From Pomacea canaliculata (Eukaryota > Mollusca > Gastropoda > Architaenioglossa > Ampullariidae), in the NCBI RefSeq assembly GCF_003073045.1, contig NC_037593.1:18760812-18824811 (forward strand): a stretch of 64,000 bases of DNA. Direction: 5' to 3'. The position numbers and the translations under genes are program-made. Position 1 is the stretch's first letter. Each line of letters starts with the position of its first letter. Shown in pieces: positions 33,701 to 45,000 of the stretch. The notes beneath the pieces are model-generated. The model was not told where the DNA came from and did not search any database. It worked only from the letters and a program-made list of their open reading frames with translations.

Positions 33701-36700
33701 GCCTGAAACTGATATTCACAAGAGAAAGTGTACCATAGGCATGTGGGAAATCAGACAAAAGGTTTAGCGTGTCTGGAGCATGGCATGGGGAAGGCATAGT
33801 CTAAACTTTGCTTTTTGCTGTCTTTTTTCCTTCTGATATAATGACTACTCACTTATGCTGCATGGGAGAGTTTTTCAGTCAGAGGCATAAGGTCATGACC
33901 TTGGGAGACATTCTGTCCTTGTGGTTTGTGCTTTAGTTTGGAGCATGCTGCCAGTTGGAGGTTTGCCTAGATCTGTGACTGAAAAATGTTCCCTAACCTT
34001 CCCACCAAATGAGTGAAAGATGGAATTTTCCACTGAATAAGATGTATACGGGCAAAACTGTGTAGAACCAGATTATTTCTGTTTAACTTTTGATGACTTT
34101 AGGCACTCTGGGAGTACTGGACTATGATGATGTGGAAATGAGCAACCTTCATCGCCAGATTCTTCACACAGAACAAAGAGTTGGCATGGCAAAGGCACAT
34201 TCTGTGGCTACCTCATGCAGGAAGTAATGTTTATTTTTAAACACACAGGACATGTTTGGTACTCATTAAATTGAATTTTGTGGTATTCTGAATATTGTTC
34301 TGAGCTTTATATGATTTGTACTAAAATTGAAAATCTTTGTTGTTTAGTAAGCCTGTATTTACATTTGACACTGAACTAGTGGGGTTGACATATTTTGATC
34401 CCAGAGTGTCCAAATGTTTATGGGAGTCCACTCTTTGTGTGTGTGTGTGTGTGTTTGTCAATGAAAATTCTTCTGCTATTGTTGATATCAGTTTTATTTT
34501 TCAGCCTTAATTCGAGCATAAGGTTAATACCAATCAGAGAGCAGTTAAAGAGTGAAAATGCTTTGTCTGTCATCAAAGAGTATCCTTTTTTTCATGGATG
34601 TGCTTTTATTTGAGTAGCTTGTATTATAAGTTTTTTAATAATTTTGTATCCTCACTCATTCCACTTCTTTAGTTTCCTGATTACAAGTTTTCCTAATCTT
34701 TATCTTGAAATCTTTTCTGTGTAAACAATAACATGATTTAGTGTTTTGGTGAATCTTCCTGTCTTTATTTCTGCTACGAACTACCGAATGCTATAGCTTA
34801 TTATTTAAGAACATTTATGGTGCTTATCATTTGCAACTTAATATCCACTTAACTTTTACCATTAAAAGGGGATGCTTGTTTTTCATAATTTAATTTACTT
34901 GCTATGGATAGTGTACCCAGAGGAACTTTTCTGGCAAAATTCTTTTTTTTGAGCATTGACTACTAATATTTAATGGCACAGTTCATTGAAATAACGAAAC
35001 GGTTGATTAAATATGTAGTCCTAATGTATATTCCATAAAAATAGCGCAAAATGTTACAAGACCTTTGAAATATGAACAAGAAACATATGATTTAATGTTG
35101 ATGCAAGAAGCAAGTATGTGTACATTTAATGTTGGTGCAAGAAGCATGCGTGCAACCATATTATTATGAGATAGCTGAGACCAACATGATTAAGAAAATC
35201 TTGACTAATACTAGATACGATATCATCTTAGATGCTACAGACAATGTAGCAACAAGATACCTGTTGAATGATGCCTGTGTTCTGGCAGGAAAACCCCTTG
35301 TGTCAGGCAGTGCTCTACGCTTTGAAGGACAAGTATGTGTTTTGGAAAGCGCTTTTCTACATTTTTTTTTTTTAATACCTCAAAATAGAGAAAGGGTTAA
35401 AGAAATGGTGTGGGGGGAAAAAATGAAATGGATGCAGCTCCAAGTTTTTGGCAAGCATTAACATTTCGTTAGAAAATTTTTTTTTTTTTTCTCCTCAGCA
35501 AATGAATTTCTAGTTTGCTATTTTTGTGCGCAGCTGACAGTATATAATTACAGAGGGGGACCTTGCTATCGATGTTTATATCCAAAACCACCACCTCCAG
35601 AGACTGTCACCAACTGCTCCGATGGTGGTGTCTTGGGTGTCGGTAAGTTACCTTATGAACTAAACAATGTAGTATTGTGTTTTTGCAACCATAAACTGCC
35701 AGTGAAAGTAGTATATGGTTTGTGAGGAAAATGTAATTAAGTTACCATACAAATTAGGGCAATAAAAGTTTTTAAAGTGTTGTTGTTGGAGTTGTTACAA
35801 CCATAAATGCTGGTGAATGTAAAATGGTTTGGGAGGAAAATGTGTAGTGCATTTATTATATATATATGTCAGTATTCTTTCTTCGCTTATGTTTCAGTTC
35901 CTGGTATCATAGGATGCTACCAGGCACTTGAAGCCATCAAGATTGCAGCAGATATGGGCAGTATCCTTAGCTGCTTCCCTACTTCAAACAAACATATTTT
36001 GTACTTCTTGTGTTGGACATCAGCTGTGCTGCTTTTTTTTTCTCCTGTGAAAAATATTCAGTATACTTTGCTATGCACATTTAAGTTTCATTATTTCACC
36101 ATTTTTCTAAGATTCTATCACAAGATCACCTTGTTATTCTAAGTTGTAGTGTTTTTGACACTTCCTTTACACAAGAACAGCCACTCTCAATCAACGTCTT
36201 CTTCTCTTTGATGCCCTTGACTGCTCCACACGGATCATTAAACTGCGACCTCGTCAAGCTTCATGTGCAGTTTGTGGAGATGCTCCATCAATAAGACATC
36301 TCATTGACTATGAGCAATTCTGTGGAGCAAGGGCAACTGACAAGGTGCCCAGAAGTCTTTGTTTTTAATGGGGAGGGGGGGGAGGATGGGCTAGTGCATT
36401 TGTTTTTTTCACAATTCTGTGTAGATTCTTGAAGATAGTCATAAATCAGCATTATTTATTTACACCTTTCCTGAGATGCAATGGGCTTTAATTTTTATCA
36501 GTATTAGTCTGTCATCTTTCGCATACATTTATTTTAAAATATTATTGTATTAAGGCACTTGTGCTATGCATATTTCACTTAGGCAGCTTCTTCAGTAGCA
36601 TACAGTAACTTCATTTTTTTTTTATTAGCACAGTGACTCAAAACATATGAATTTAAAATTTAAGAATTTTCACTGCTCCCATCTCATTTTACTTTCTTCA

Positions 36701-37644
36701 TAATTTTGTTATGTGTAACAAGCACAAGTGCCAGACTAGTATACTCTCTTGAATTGCATAATGCATGATATGTACTGTCAGTGATGAATATACCAAAATA
36801 TTTCTGAAGGTGTTGAGTATTTGAAGAAGTTGGATTGTTTCAGGACCACGAAAAACGTGTGCTTCCTCCCTCTAGTCGCATAACTGCAGTAGTAAGTACT
36901 ATCTTTACAGATGTTGTGTGTCGAGGTTTTCTCAGTATATTTTTTCATGTCATTTGTGAGATCAAATATTCTTTCATTTGCTAGACCAAACATTTAATGT
37001 GTTCTGTTAAACCAAGCATAAAAATCTCAAGACTGGTTCAAAGTAATCAAATGCAATGCTTTATCATCATAGCGTGTTGAAAAGCTGTAATCGGTAGGAT
37101 AAACCAGTTGTATTAAAAATGTTTCGGCTCCATGGTTACCAATCATAGCAAAAACAGTAAATGTCATTTATACAGTCTGCCTTTTTTTCTTAAAACAGGA
37201 ATATCATGAGTTACTGATGAACACAGTGCCACATGTATTGATTGATGTGAGAATGCCTGTGGAATTGAACATTTGCTGTTTGCCTCATCCAGCACAGAGT
37301 ATCCTTGATAGACCATTTATTTCATACAGATGAATTAAACACATAACATAATAATTGTAGCTGACAATCCCTCTATGCTTTGGATTTTCCTTGACCAGAT
37401 GCAATATGTTCCAATGGACCTGCTGCAGAAGGACCCTAAGGGAACAGTGCAGCAGATCAAATGTTATGCTGGAGAACTCAAACATGATCCGTTGTCTGTG
37501 ATAATAGTGTGTCGACGTGGAAACGACTCACAGCTGGCTGTGAATTTGCTGCTGGAAGTAGATCCTGATCTAAATGTTAAAGACATTCGTGGTGGACTGC
37601 ATGCATGGGCAAGAGATGTGGATCTTGATTTTCCAGTATATTAA
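30781..37644 (+). CDS. MOCS3: MOCS3/UBA4, E1-like adenylyltransferase-sulfurtransferase
   Basis: MOCS3 adenylates and then thiolates URM1 and MOCS2A, feeding tRNA thiolation and molybdopterin synthesis. Exons: 30781-30861, 31813-31957, 32428-32520, 34103-34223, 34505-34579, 35215-35332, 35534-35642, 35898-35960, 36181-36344, 36844-36891, 37199-37298 and a last exon ending 37644. Seen: coiled N-terminus; [13 protein letters not shown]; nucleotide loop GAGGLG (89-94); [13 protein letters not shown] (113-125); DATDN (178-182); zinc cysteines C222, C225, C297, C300; catalytic C239 in TNCSDGG; rhodanese loop CRRGNDS (C407 in a 450-aa model; human 460 aa). Introns 5, 8 and 11 start GTATCCTT and have U12-like branch sites. 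The exon 11-12 junction is unresolved: the visible AG acceptor at 37398 breaks the frame. Confidence 0.92.
33166..33349 (+). repeat. Copy 2 of the unclassified dispersed repeat
   Basis: Aligns in the same orientation with 2457-2651. Shared blocks include AAAGCAATAAAA, GTTTGTGT, CTGCTGTTCATCCTTCT and GACAGTATGTTCAGATA. It lies in MOCS3 intron 3. Confidence 0.6.
33420..33645 (+). repeat. SINE-like repeat in MOCS3 intron 3
   Basis: GC-richer than its surroundings. It ends in ACTGCGCTATATAAGCTCAT, then TAATTC and an ATT-rich tail, like the 3' ends of L2-mobilised SINEs. No clear tRNA head was seen, so it may be 5'-truncated. Confidence 0.45.
34580..35214 (+). other. MOCS3: U12-type intron 5 of MOCS3 (GT-AG)
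   Basis: The donor GTATCCTTT matches the minor-spliceosome 5' consensus. TCTTGACT supplies a U12-like branch site, its A at 35204, ten bases from the end. The acceptor is TACTAG. Phase 2 joins KE to [10 protein letters not shown] exactly where human MOCS3 has RR-YDVVADCSDN. No pyrimidine tract is present, as expected for this class. A tandem near-repeat of about 37 bp lies at about 35090-35147. Confidence 0.85.
35961..36180 (+). other. MOCS3: U12-type intron 8 of MOCS3 (GT-AG)
   Basis: The donor is GTATCCTTA. The branch is TTCCTTTAC with its A at 36169, eleven bases before the exon; the acceptor is AAGAACAG. Phase 1 joins ADMG to [12 protein letters not shown], in line with human GLGPSYSGSLLLFDAL. 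Confidence 0.85.
37299..37408 (+). other. MOCS3: U12-type intron 11 of MOCS3 with an uncertain 3' end
   Basis: The donor is GTATCCTTG and a near-perfect U12 branch TTTTCCTTGAC has its A at 37394. The only AG (37397-37398) is four bases past the branch A and puts the rhodanese exon out of frame. Ending the intron at 37408 (terminal TG, 14 bases past the branch A) gives LPHPAQ-IPMDLL, matching human LPHALHIPLKHL. That would be a non-canonical end. A small assembly indel is the alternative. Confidence 0.6.
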
Positions 37645-39095
37645 TTTTTTTATCACAAGTTGTCCTGCATAATTCCACAAACACAGGATCGCTGATTCCA
37701 CTGCAGTACTTAATTCTTTGGTATAACTGAATCATTTTGTTCTCTTCAGAATATTAATGACTAAAGACTTGACAAGCTTAAAAGTTGTTGATCTGACACT
37801 GTGGCTAGCACTCTCTACAGTTTTATGCAGGAAGAGTGAGGAGTCAATAGATCTAAACATGAAAGAGGGAATTAGCAAATGAAGCTTAAGCTTCTTTACT
37901 GTCAAGTAACTAATGACATCACAAATACAAAATCATTGAAATGGGATCTAAATGGTAAAGGCAATGTTACAGTTAACTTGAAGGACTTTAATCATGGGAA
38001 ATGGTTTTAGGTGTTTAGGTGGAAGTTTTGAGAATACTACATTTAACACACTGGCATTATCAACCCACGGCTAAACTAAGGTTGATCAGCGCTATTGTGG
38101 AAGGGAGATAATGTAAGCAGTGTCTGAGAAACAGCATTTTTTTCTGGGGATATGCATTGCAAGGGTAGAAGATGAGAAAGGGAAGGAGATATGGGGCAAA
38201 ATGGATGATCTGCCAGTGAAATGACTGTACAGGGGAAGCAGCTCCAATAGTTAGGAGAACATGGTGGATAAGAAATAAAATTTGCATGGAATGACAGTTA
38301 AATTTGGTGATGGGCAAGACACATTAGTGCCCGTGTAAAGAAGACACTGAATGCATTGCAGTTAAAAAGAGATGTCAAAAAATATTTTGTGTGATCTTTG
38401 GTTGTGGATTTACAATAGTTTTAAAAAATTGGCCTTCCAGCTGAATAAAGCAGTTTTAATCTCCCATTGTGTTATTGCACACTTCTATATTCTGCATTCT
38501 CTCACTCCCTTGCACGTTTATACAGTGAATTTCAGATTAACGCAAACAAGATCATATCTTTATGACATCATTTTTTTTTTCCCACAGCACATTCCAAGAA
38601 ATGAAGTATATCCAAGATTACGCATAATCTGAAAAAAAAAATCATTATTTCCTTGATTTTGTAATATTTAAAAATATTAATAAAATCTGTCCACAATGCA
38701 AGCTTTCATTTGAAAACTTAATAAGCAGCTTAATAACATGTTGAAACTGTGGTAAATAAGATAGCACCAATATGAGGTTAGACTTTTAGTCCTTATGTTA
38801 GTGTAATTGAGTTGCTTTGCCATGTACAGAATGTTACAACTGTTGGCTGTATGACTGAATAAGATTGAGCTTTGAAAAAAAAAGCAACTTAACCCCTTGG
38901 TGTTTCCTTCATAACTAGTTTCAGCATACTTTAGAGCTTTCACAGAAATCTGTCACTTATAATAATAGATTTATATAATGCATTTCTTTACAGCAGAATA
39001 GACTTGATGTGCTTTACACAAATGAAAACAAATAACACCGAAACAAAGTAAAAGCACTTGCAGATGGTCTTGTGTCATTTGCAGTCAAATACTCA
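37645..39095. other. Convergent 3' interval between MOCS3 and NOP53
   Basis: Holds both 3' UTRs. AATAAA hexamers on the + strand at about 38444 and 38679 could serve MOCS3. No gene or clear element was seen. Confidence 0.5.
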
Positions 39096-42000
39096 CTAAG
39101 CATCTCTGAAAGTCTTCTTTAAAAACATTTTCTTCTTGGGTTTAGTCCTCCTGAAGAAAGAATAAAATTGTAAGCACAAAGACAGTTAAAAAACAAGATT
39201 TGTGTGCTTCTTGATCTGAACATGCTGGTAAGTGCATTACAAATCGTATACACACACGCACACAAATATATGTAGGAGGGCTGGTTGGAAAATTATTTTT
39301 GAAGAAAAAGCATCTGTTTTATTGTTGTACTCTTGTTCTGTTCAACTACTTTCTAACAACTTCTATGCACTTTTGAACCTATGAACCCGTATGTAAAAAC
39401 ACTGCCCAGAATCAAAATAGTATGGAGTCCTTACTTTGCTGGCATCCTTGTTTCAATAATGTTCCTTTTCTGCAAGTTTTTGTACCGGTCTTCCAACAAA
39501 TGGCCTTCAGGCTGTAAGAATATGCATATGTAATGTTTTATAGATCACCAAAGATGGTACAAAAAGTATGTCTTTAGTGTACGGTATTTGCACTAAATAA
39601 AAAGTTGAAATTGTCAAATATATTTCTCAAAGCAAATCACAAAACGTCAAACTGAAAATTAATGTGTAACAAGCTTTCATGAAGCATGCATTTTAAGTAA
39701 ATATTACAAGATGGAAGTGTTCATTACCCTTAACTGTCGTAGACTTCCAGCTAGTTCCTCTGAAAGTTTCAGTTCTATCTCCGGAGCAGAATATGTAACC
39801 AGCAGTCAAGGACCACATAATCAGAATCAAATTAGTGTTTATACATATATCAAGAAACCCCAATTTAAATGGTGCTGCGTTTTATTTCTTTGTAACATGA
39901 TCTAGCCTCATGCATCACTACTAGCAGGAAAGAATCGATGGATACTCCAAAGTGCAGTAAACAGCCTTTGTTTGGTTCATCTTGTATATCACATTGTGCA
40001 GTATTTCATAAATTTATTTGTATATATATTTGAAATTTGCAAAATCAAAGAATTATTAATGCATTATTATCTCAAGTCCAAATCCTTATTCTGTAAACAA
40101 AGCTAATGCATATAAACAACAAGCCTGCATACTGGTTTTATGCAGCCCACTTTTCTTTATGACGGATACCCTATGGAAACTTAAGGTAAAACAAGGACAA
40201 AAGGATATTTTAACTTTCCCAGCTTTTTGGTGCCTGTTCTTTTTGCCTCCTGTTTTTTTGCCTTCACAGCAGCTCTCTGTGCATGAGTTTGGGCCTGTTT
40301 GCGAAGCTCTGACCGCAGTGTATTTAATCTGACATAAAAACCAGACTACTTAAAAGCTGTTAAATTTTCAAGAGGAAAATACATTTGTGCCATTCGATAA
40401 CACAGACACAAAGCTTAATTGGCATTTCTGACTAGAATGACAATGAAAACAACTGATCAAGTTTGCACAGATTTCTTATCAACAAAGAAGGCAGAAATAA
40501 TCCTGTAATTTTTTGTTGTGGGGAGTAAGGTATTAAAGACTATTTATCACAAGGATAGTTTTTTAGGATTTGCAAGGGCAGTGTTCCTCCTCCCTCTCCT
40601 TTCTCCAACCCTCTACAGGGTCAGATACCCATCAAACATCTGGGACAAATAAAGAAAGTGTACTGCACCACATGGGCAGCTAATGTATATGCCTCTGGCC
40701 TAGCACACCACTGCTTGGATCACATGGCTGTTTGCTTTCCCTATAGTACATTATACAGGGTGGCGCATGAAAAACCGAACCATCTTCAACTCGCTGGCTA
40801 TTATACAGAAAAGTGCACTGATGCACAAGGAAATAATTTCCGCCTCTAATCAGCAAGTACATATTTTTGCATTTGCGTATCTTGTTTCGCATACCAGGGA
40901 TTCAGCAAAAGAAAGGACTGGTAGATTACGAGTGGGAAAAGAAAAATATCTGACTTGAGGTTGTGCAGGAAACCCAGCAGAAAATACAGAGCAGTCATAG
41001 TAACAGTCAACACCAGAGATCTGTACATCTCTGAAGACTCTGAATGGTAACGTTTCAACGGCGACAGAGATATGAGACTGCAGAACATAGCTGTCAATTC
41101 AAAATCTCATAATGATAAGTGGTATAACAGTTGCACGAAGAGTCGAAAAGAAAAAAATCATGGCAAATAGCAGAAAAGTTATCAAAGAGTTAAATTATGC
41201 TGTTGCACATAGTTCCAAAAGCGGCAAGATGGCGCAGATGTGGCAGTTGAAACCACTAGTCAAGCATTTGAAATGATCCATTAAAAGAAGCTACACGGTG
41301 CAGGCATAGAGGAATAATCCAGAAGACAGCCAGTGGCATACTTAGCAGAAGCACAGACCAAACAGTAGAAACAGAGGATAACGCAAATCTACAGAAAAGA
41401 CGAAACGAAATGGAGATACGTCACCCTCTAGCTGGTAAGGCGAAGGGACATCACTCCAAATAAACCTATTACAGGCTCTCTCATGTCATTCGCCCAGATG
41501 CATTCATGCATGCACACAGAATAAACTATGATAAAAACAGACACAGACTTGTCCATGTACATACAGGCCCAATCTAAAAGTAAAGAAAAAAGCAAAACTG
41601 TTTATCAAATTGCCTACCTATAAACCATGTTTTCTCGCATTTTTGTTGCTTTATCTTTCAAAAGCCTTTGTTTCTGAAATAAGAGAGATGGTGGAATATA
41701 CAAACACACTACCCATTTATTATACACATTTTCTAATGAAATGACACATTAGGTCATCTTGTGTGAATGACTAAAGGGCTGCTAAAAAAGCAAACAAGAT
41801 CAAGTTCCAAATAACAAAGGAATAACTAGAAAATCTCCAGATGTGCCAAAAGAAAACCTGCTAAGATTAATGTTCTGCAAGCACTAGACCTTAACTAAGT
41901 ATGAAAAGATGATCTGGAGAATTCTTCTCAGCACAAGCACAAATTACACTGAAAACTCATACCACAACTGTTACTAATATCCCCACCAAACCTTTCTACT

Positions 42001-45000
42001 ACAATGTTGATTAGTGTGGATGTTTTTGACTCCAAAGAATTTCTGTATGTTACCTCTCTGTTTTCACCCACTACACCTTTCTGCATATCTCCTTCCATTA
42101 AAAATTTCATAATCCACATTTAAGAAAAAAAGATTTCTTTCCTTGCATAGCATTATTCCATTTATAATATTTAAATTAAATGCATTCACATAACATCAAG
42201 GACGAAACAAAAATTGTGAAAATCTTAAATTACCATTTCTTTCTGTTCTCTAGCTTTGCGTTTCTGCTTCTTTGTCTTAGCTCTGGTCTTTGACTGGACT
42301 GCGGTTCTTTCGTCCTCAGGTATGGCAGAGTTATCCCCCTCTGGGTTTTCCACATCATCCGAAAACAAGCCAGCTGACATTTCTTTAACCCAAGAAGCCT
42401 GTAAGCCAGGAGACAAGTCTGTCATTTAATCAGAATTTTCTAAAATAGGAATAGTAACATACCCACTGACTTTTAAAACTATGACCTACATTACACCATA
42501 AAGATAAGGGCTTTTAATGAAACACAATTGCCGAACTATATTTCTCTGAGATGTCATGGTATTAGTGTATTGCAATGGTGTGTATCCCAAGTTAGATATA
42601 TCAGTTAATCATTCCTTTTCACTGCAAGAACAACATGTGCCCATTTCAGCAGTTTTTTTTTTTGTTTTTTTTTTTAAAGAATCTTAGTTGCCAGTCTCCA
42701 GGCCAGTATATTTACCAGGGAGCCCATGCATTGTGCATGCCTTTAACTGAAATCCTTTGCTGACACAAAAGGCATATTGCTGAAAAATGTTCATACCAAT
42801 TATTTCTGAAGATTTCTGCAGTTAATTTCCTTAAGCTAACCTCTGCTTCAACATTCTGATGATTTTTATAAAGAAAACCAAGCATATACAGGGCTTCTGC
42901 TTACGCCAAAAAATTGCATACAGTATGCATTAAAAGTTCGGAGGACCCCTTCAGTTTTCGTTAATGGGGTCCCCTTCAAATTTGGGCGAAGAACATGGAC
43001 CCCTTAAAAATCTGAAGAAGGGGTCCCTGGGACCCCAAAGAATTTAGCCTTAGCAGAAGCCCTGATATAAGTTACATCGCACCTGTCTGTTTGCCAGTCA
43101 TCACAGAACTAAATGACCTGCTGAAGCTACCTTACTGATATCAAGCTGATGTAAGAGTGGGTGAGAAAAATAAGACCACTGGGGGCAAGTACATCATCAG
43201 AAGACTGAGGAGTCTATAAGAGACTGTACATATAAGGGTAAACCCGTTGACGTTAAAAGACTACCTGAACTTTTTTTTTTACTGCCCATACATAAGTTAT
43301 GCATCTACATATTTATGCTTGGGTATATTCAGTACATATTGGGTATATCAGTTAATTCTGCTGTAATATACTTGGCAATATTTTGATATCTTCAGCATTT
43401 ACAGTGGCGTATTCTTGAAATTATATTCTTTTGTGATGTTTTCCCTAGGTATCTGGAGCCAAGGCAGGCTGTTGTCTCTTACCCACACTAGTTATTAACT
43501 TGAGAAGTTGAAAGTTAGAAGGACCGTTATTATTGTGTTTTAATGTATATTTTGTGTGCCACTGGGTGGAAAGTCTGAGACAAAATTAAAGAGCATGTGT
43601 GTCTGCCTGTATGTGACTGTGGCACAAGAAGGATGATTGAACTTGCAAATCTTTTAATTATCTTTAGTATTTCATATGTGTTTCAGGTACATATAACTAT
43701 TGGTCATTTGGCCATTTGCCAAAAGAAACTATAAACTAAAAAATAATAAGACAAAGAGAAAAAGATTACTGAAAATGATCACCTCGCCAGGAGCTTCACT
43801 AGGAAACTTTGCATCCAAGGCTCTAAAAATCTTTAGTTCTTCCTTTTCTCTGTTTTTTTCCACTAAAGTTGCTTTGAGTAGCAGGTCCTGTGAACAATGT
43901 AAATTAATATCCACGCAGTACTTTTAAACATTTTCTAAGCACTCCATTTCTTAAAAAAAGCAAAAATCTTTCAAAAATATAATACAATATATAATGTTAA
44001 GTATGTAATATATAATGGTAATACATCAAAGAACAAACTACAAAGTATCAAACTACTGCCATCTATCATTCCTATGCAAGACACTTCTGGAGTAAGGCAG
44101 AGCAAAACTCTCTAGCATTAATACAAAATGTGTCTTATTTAAAAAGTGAACAAAATGCTAAATGGCCTACCTGATGATCTTCATAAGATGGATTATAGGA
44201 GGCACCAGGATGTGGAGGCTCTACAGCTGGCATTGTATACTGGACTGGCTTCGCAGGTGGCTTTAATTCAGCAAGTAAATCATACATCAAATATAAAACA
44301 AGTAACAAAACAAGCAATTTAAGTGATGCAATACTAATTTCAAGGCTTGAATAAACTATATCATCATATTTATTCACTGAAAATTAATGTAACACCTTAG
44401 CTCTTACTAGGGCTTATACATGGGGAAACATCAAGCAGGGATTCTCTTCAAAGAGGAAATTGCAGTTGTTCAGTATTATGCATAGCTCACAGTGATTTCT
44501 ATGAACACCCAACTGATTTAAAGTTGTTTTAGATGTTTTATCCACTTCAGTTGAACTTTTGTCTTGAGAAAAACAGTTTTCATTCAAACTTCTTTGGGGA
44601 AATTCCATAACTGAGTTTAATTGTAAATTATTCATGCACATGCAAACATCTAAAACTAGCCAACGCAATCATGTAATTGTTTCCTCATGGGTAAGACGGT
44701 AGCATTCGAAGTATCAACTTGGCAGGATGCATTTGATTTAACAGCTTATCATTATCAAAATAAGATGATTGCAATTACTAAGTCGTTATAAATGCATCAA
44801 AAACTGTTTGTGTTCTTATCCGGAATTTTAGAACTATTTTTCTGTGGATGGACATAGAAACAATGATAAGAACAGATGCAGAAAAAAACAAACGTTGGAG
44901 GGAGAGTAAGCAGAACAGAATACAAGCAATCAGTTTCACTTAAAAAAACACACGCCTGTGTGGTGTTATTTCTTGCATGACTGCCCCATTCTGTGTAACC

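Noticed and set aside
40757-41460. CAGGGTGGCGCATG after TA, like a transposon end, in NOP53 intron 9
   Set aside because: No matching inverted end was found downstream, so no element boundaries can be given.
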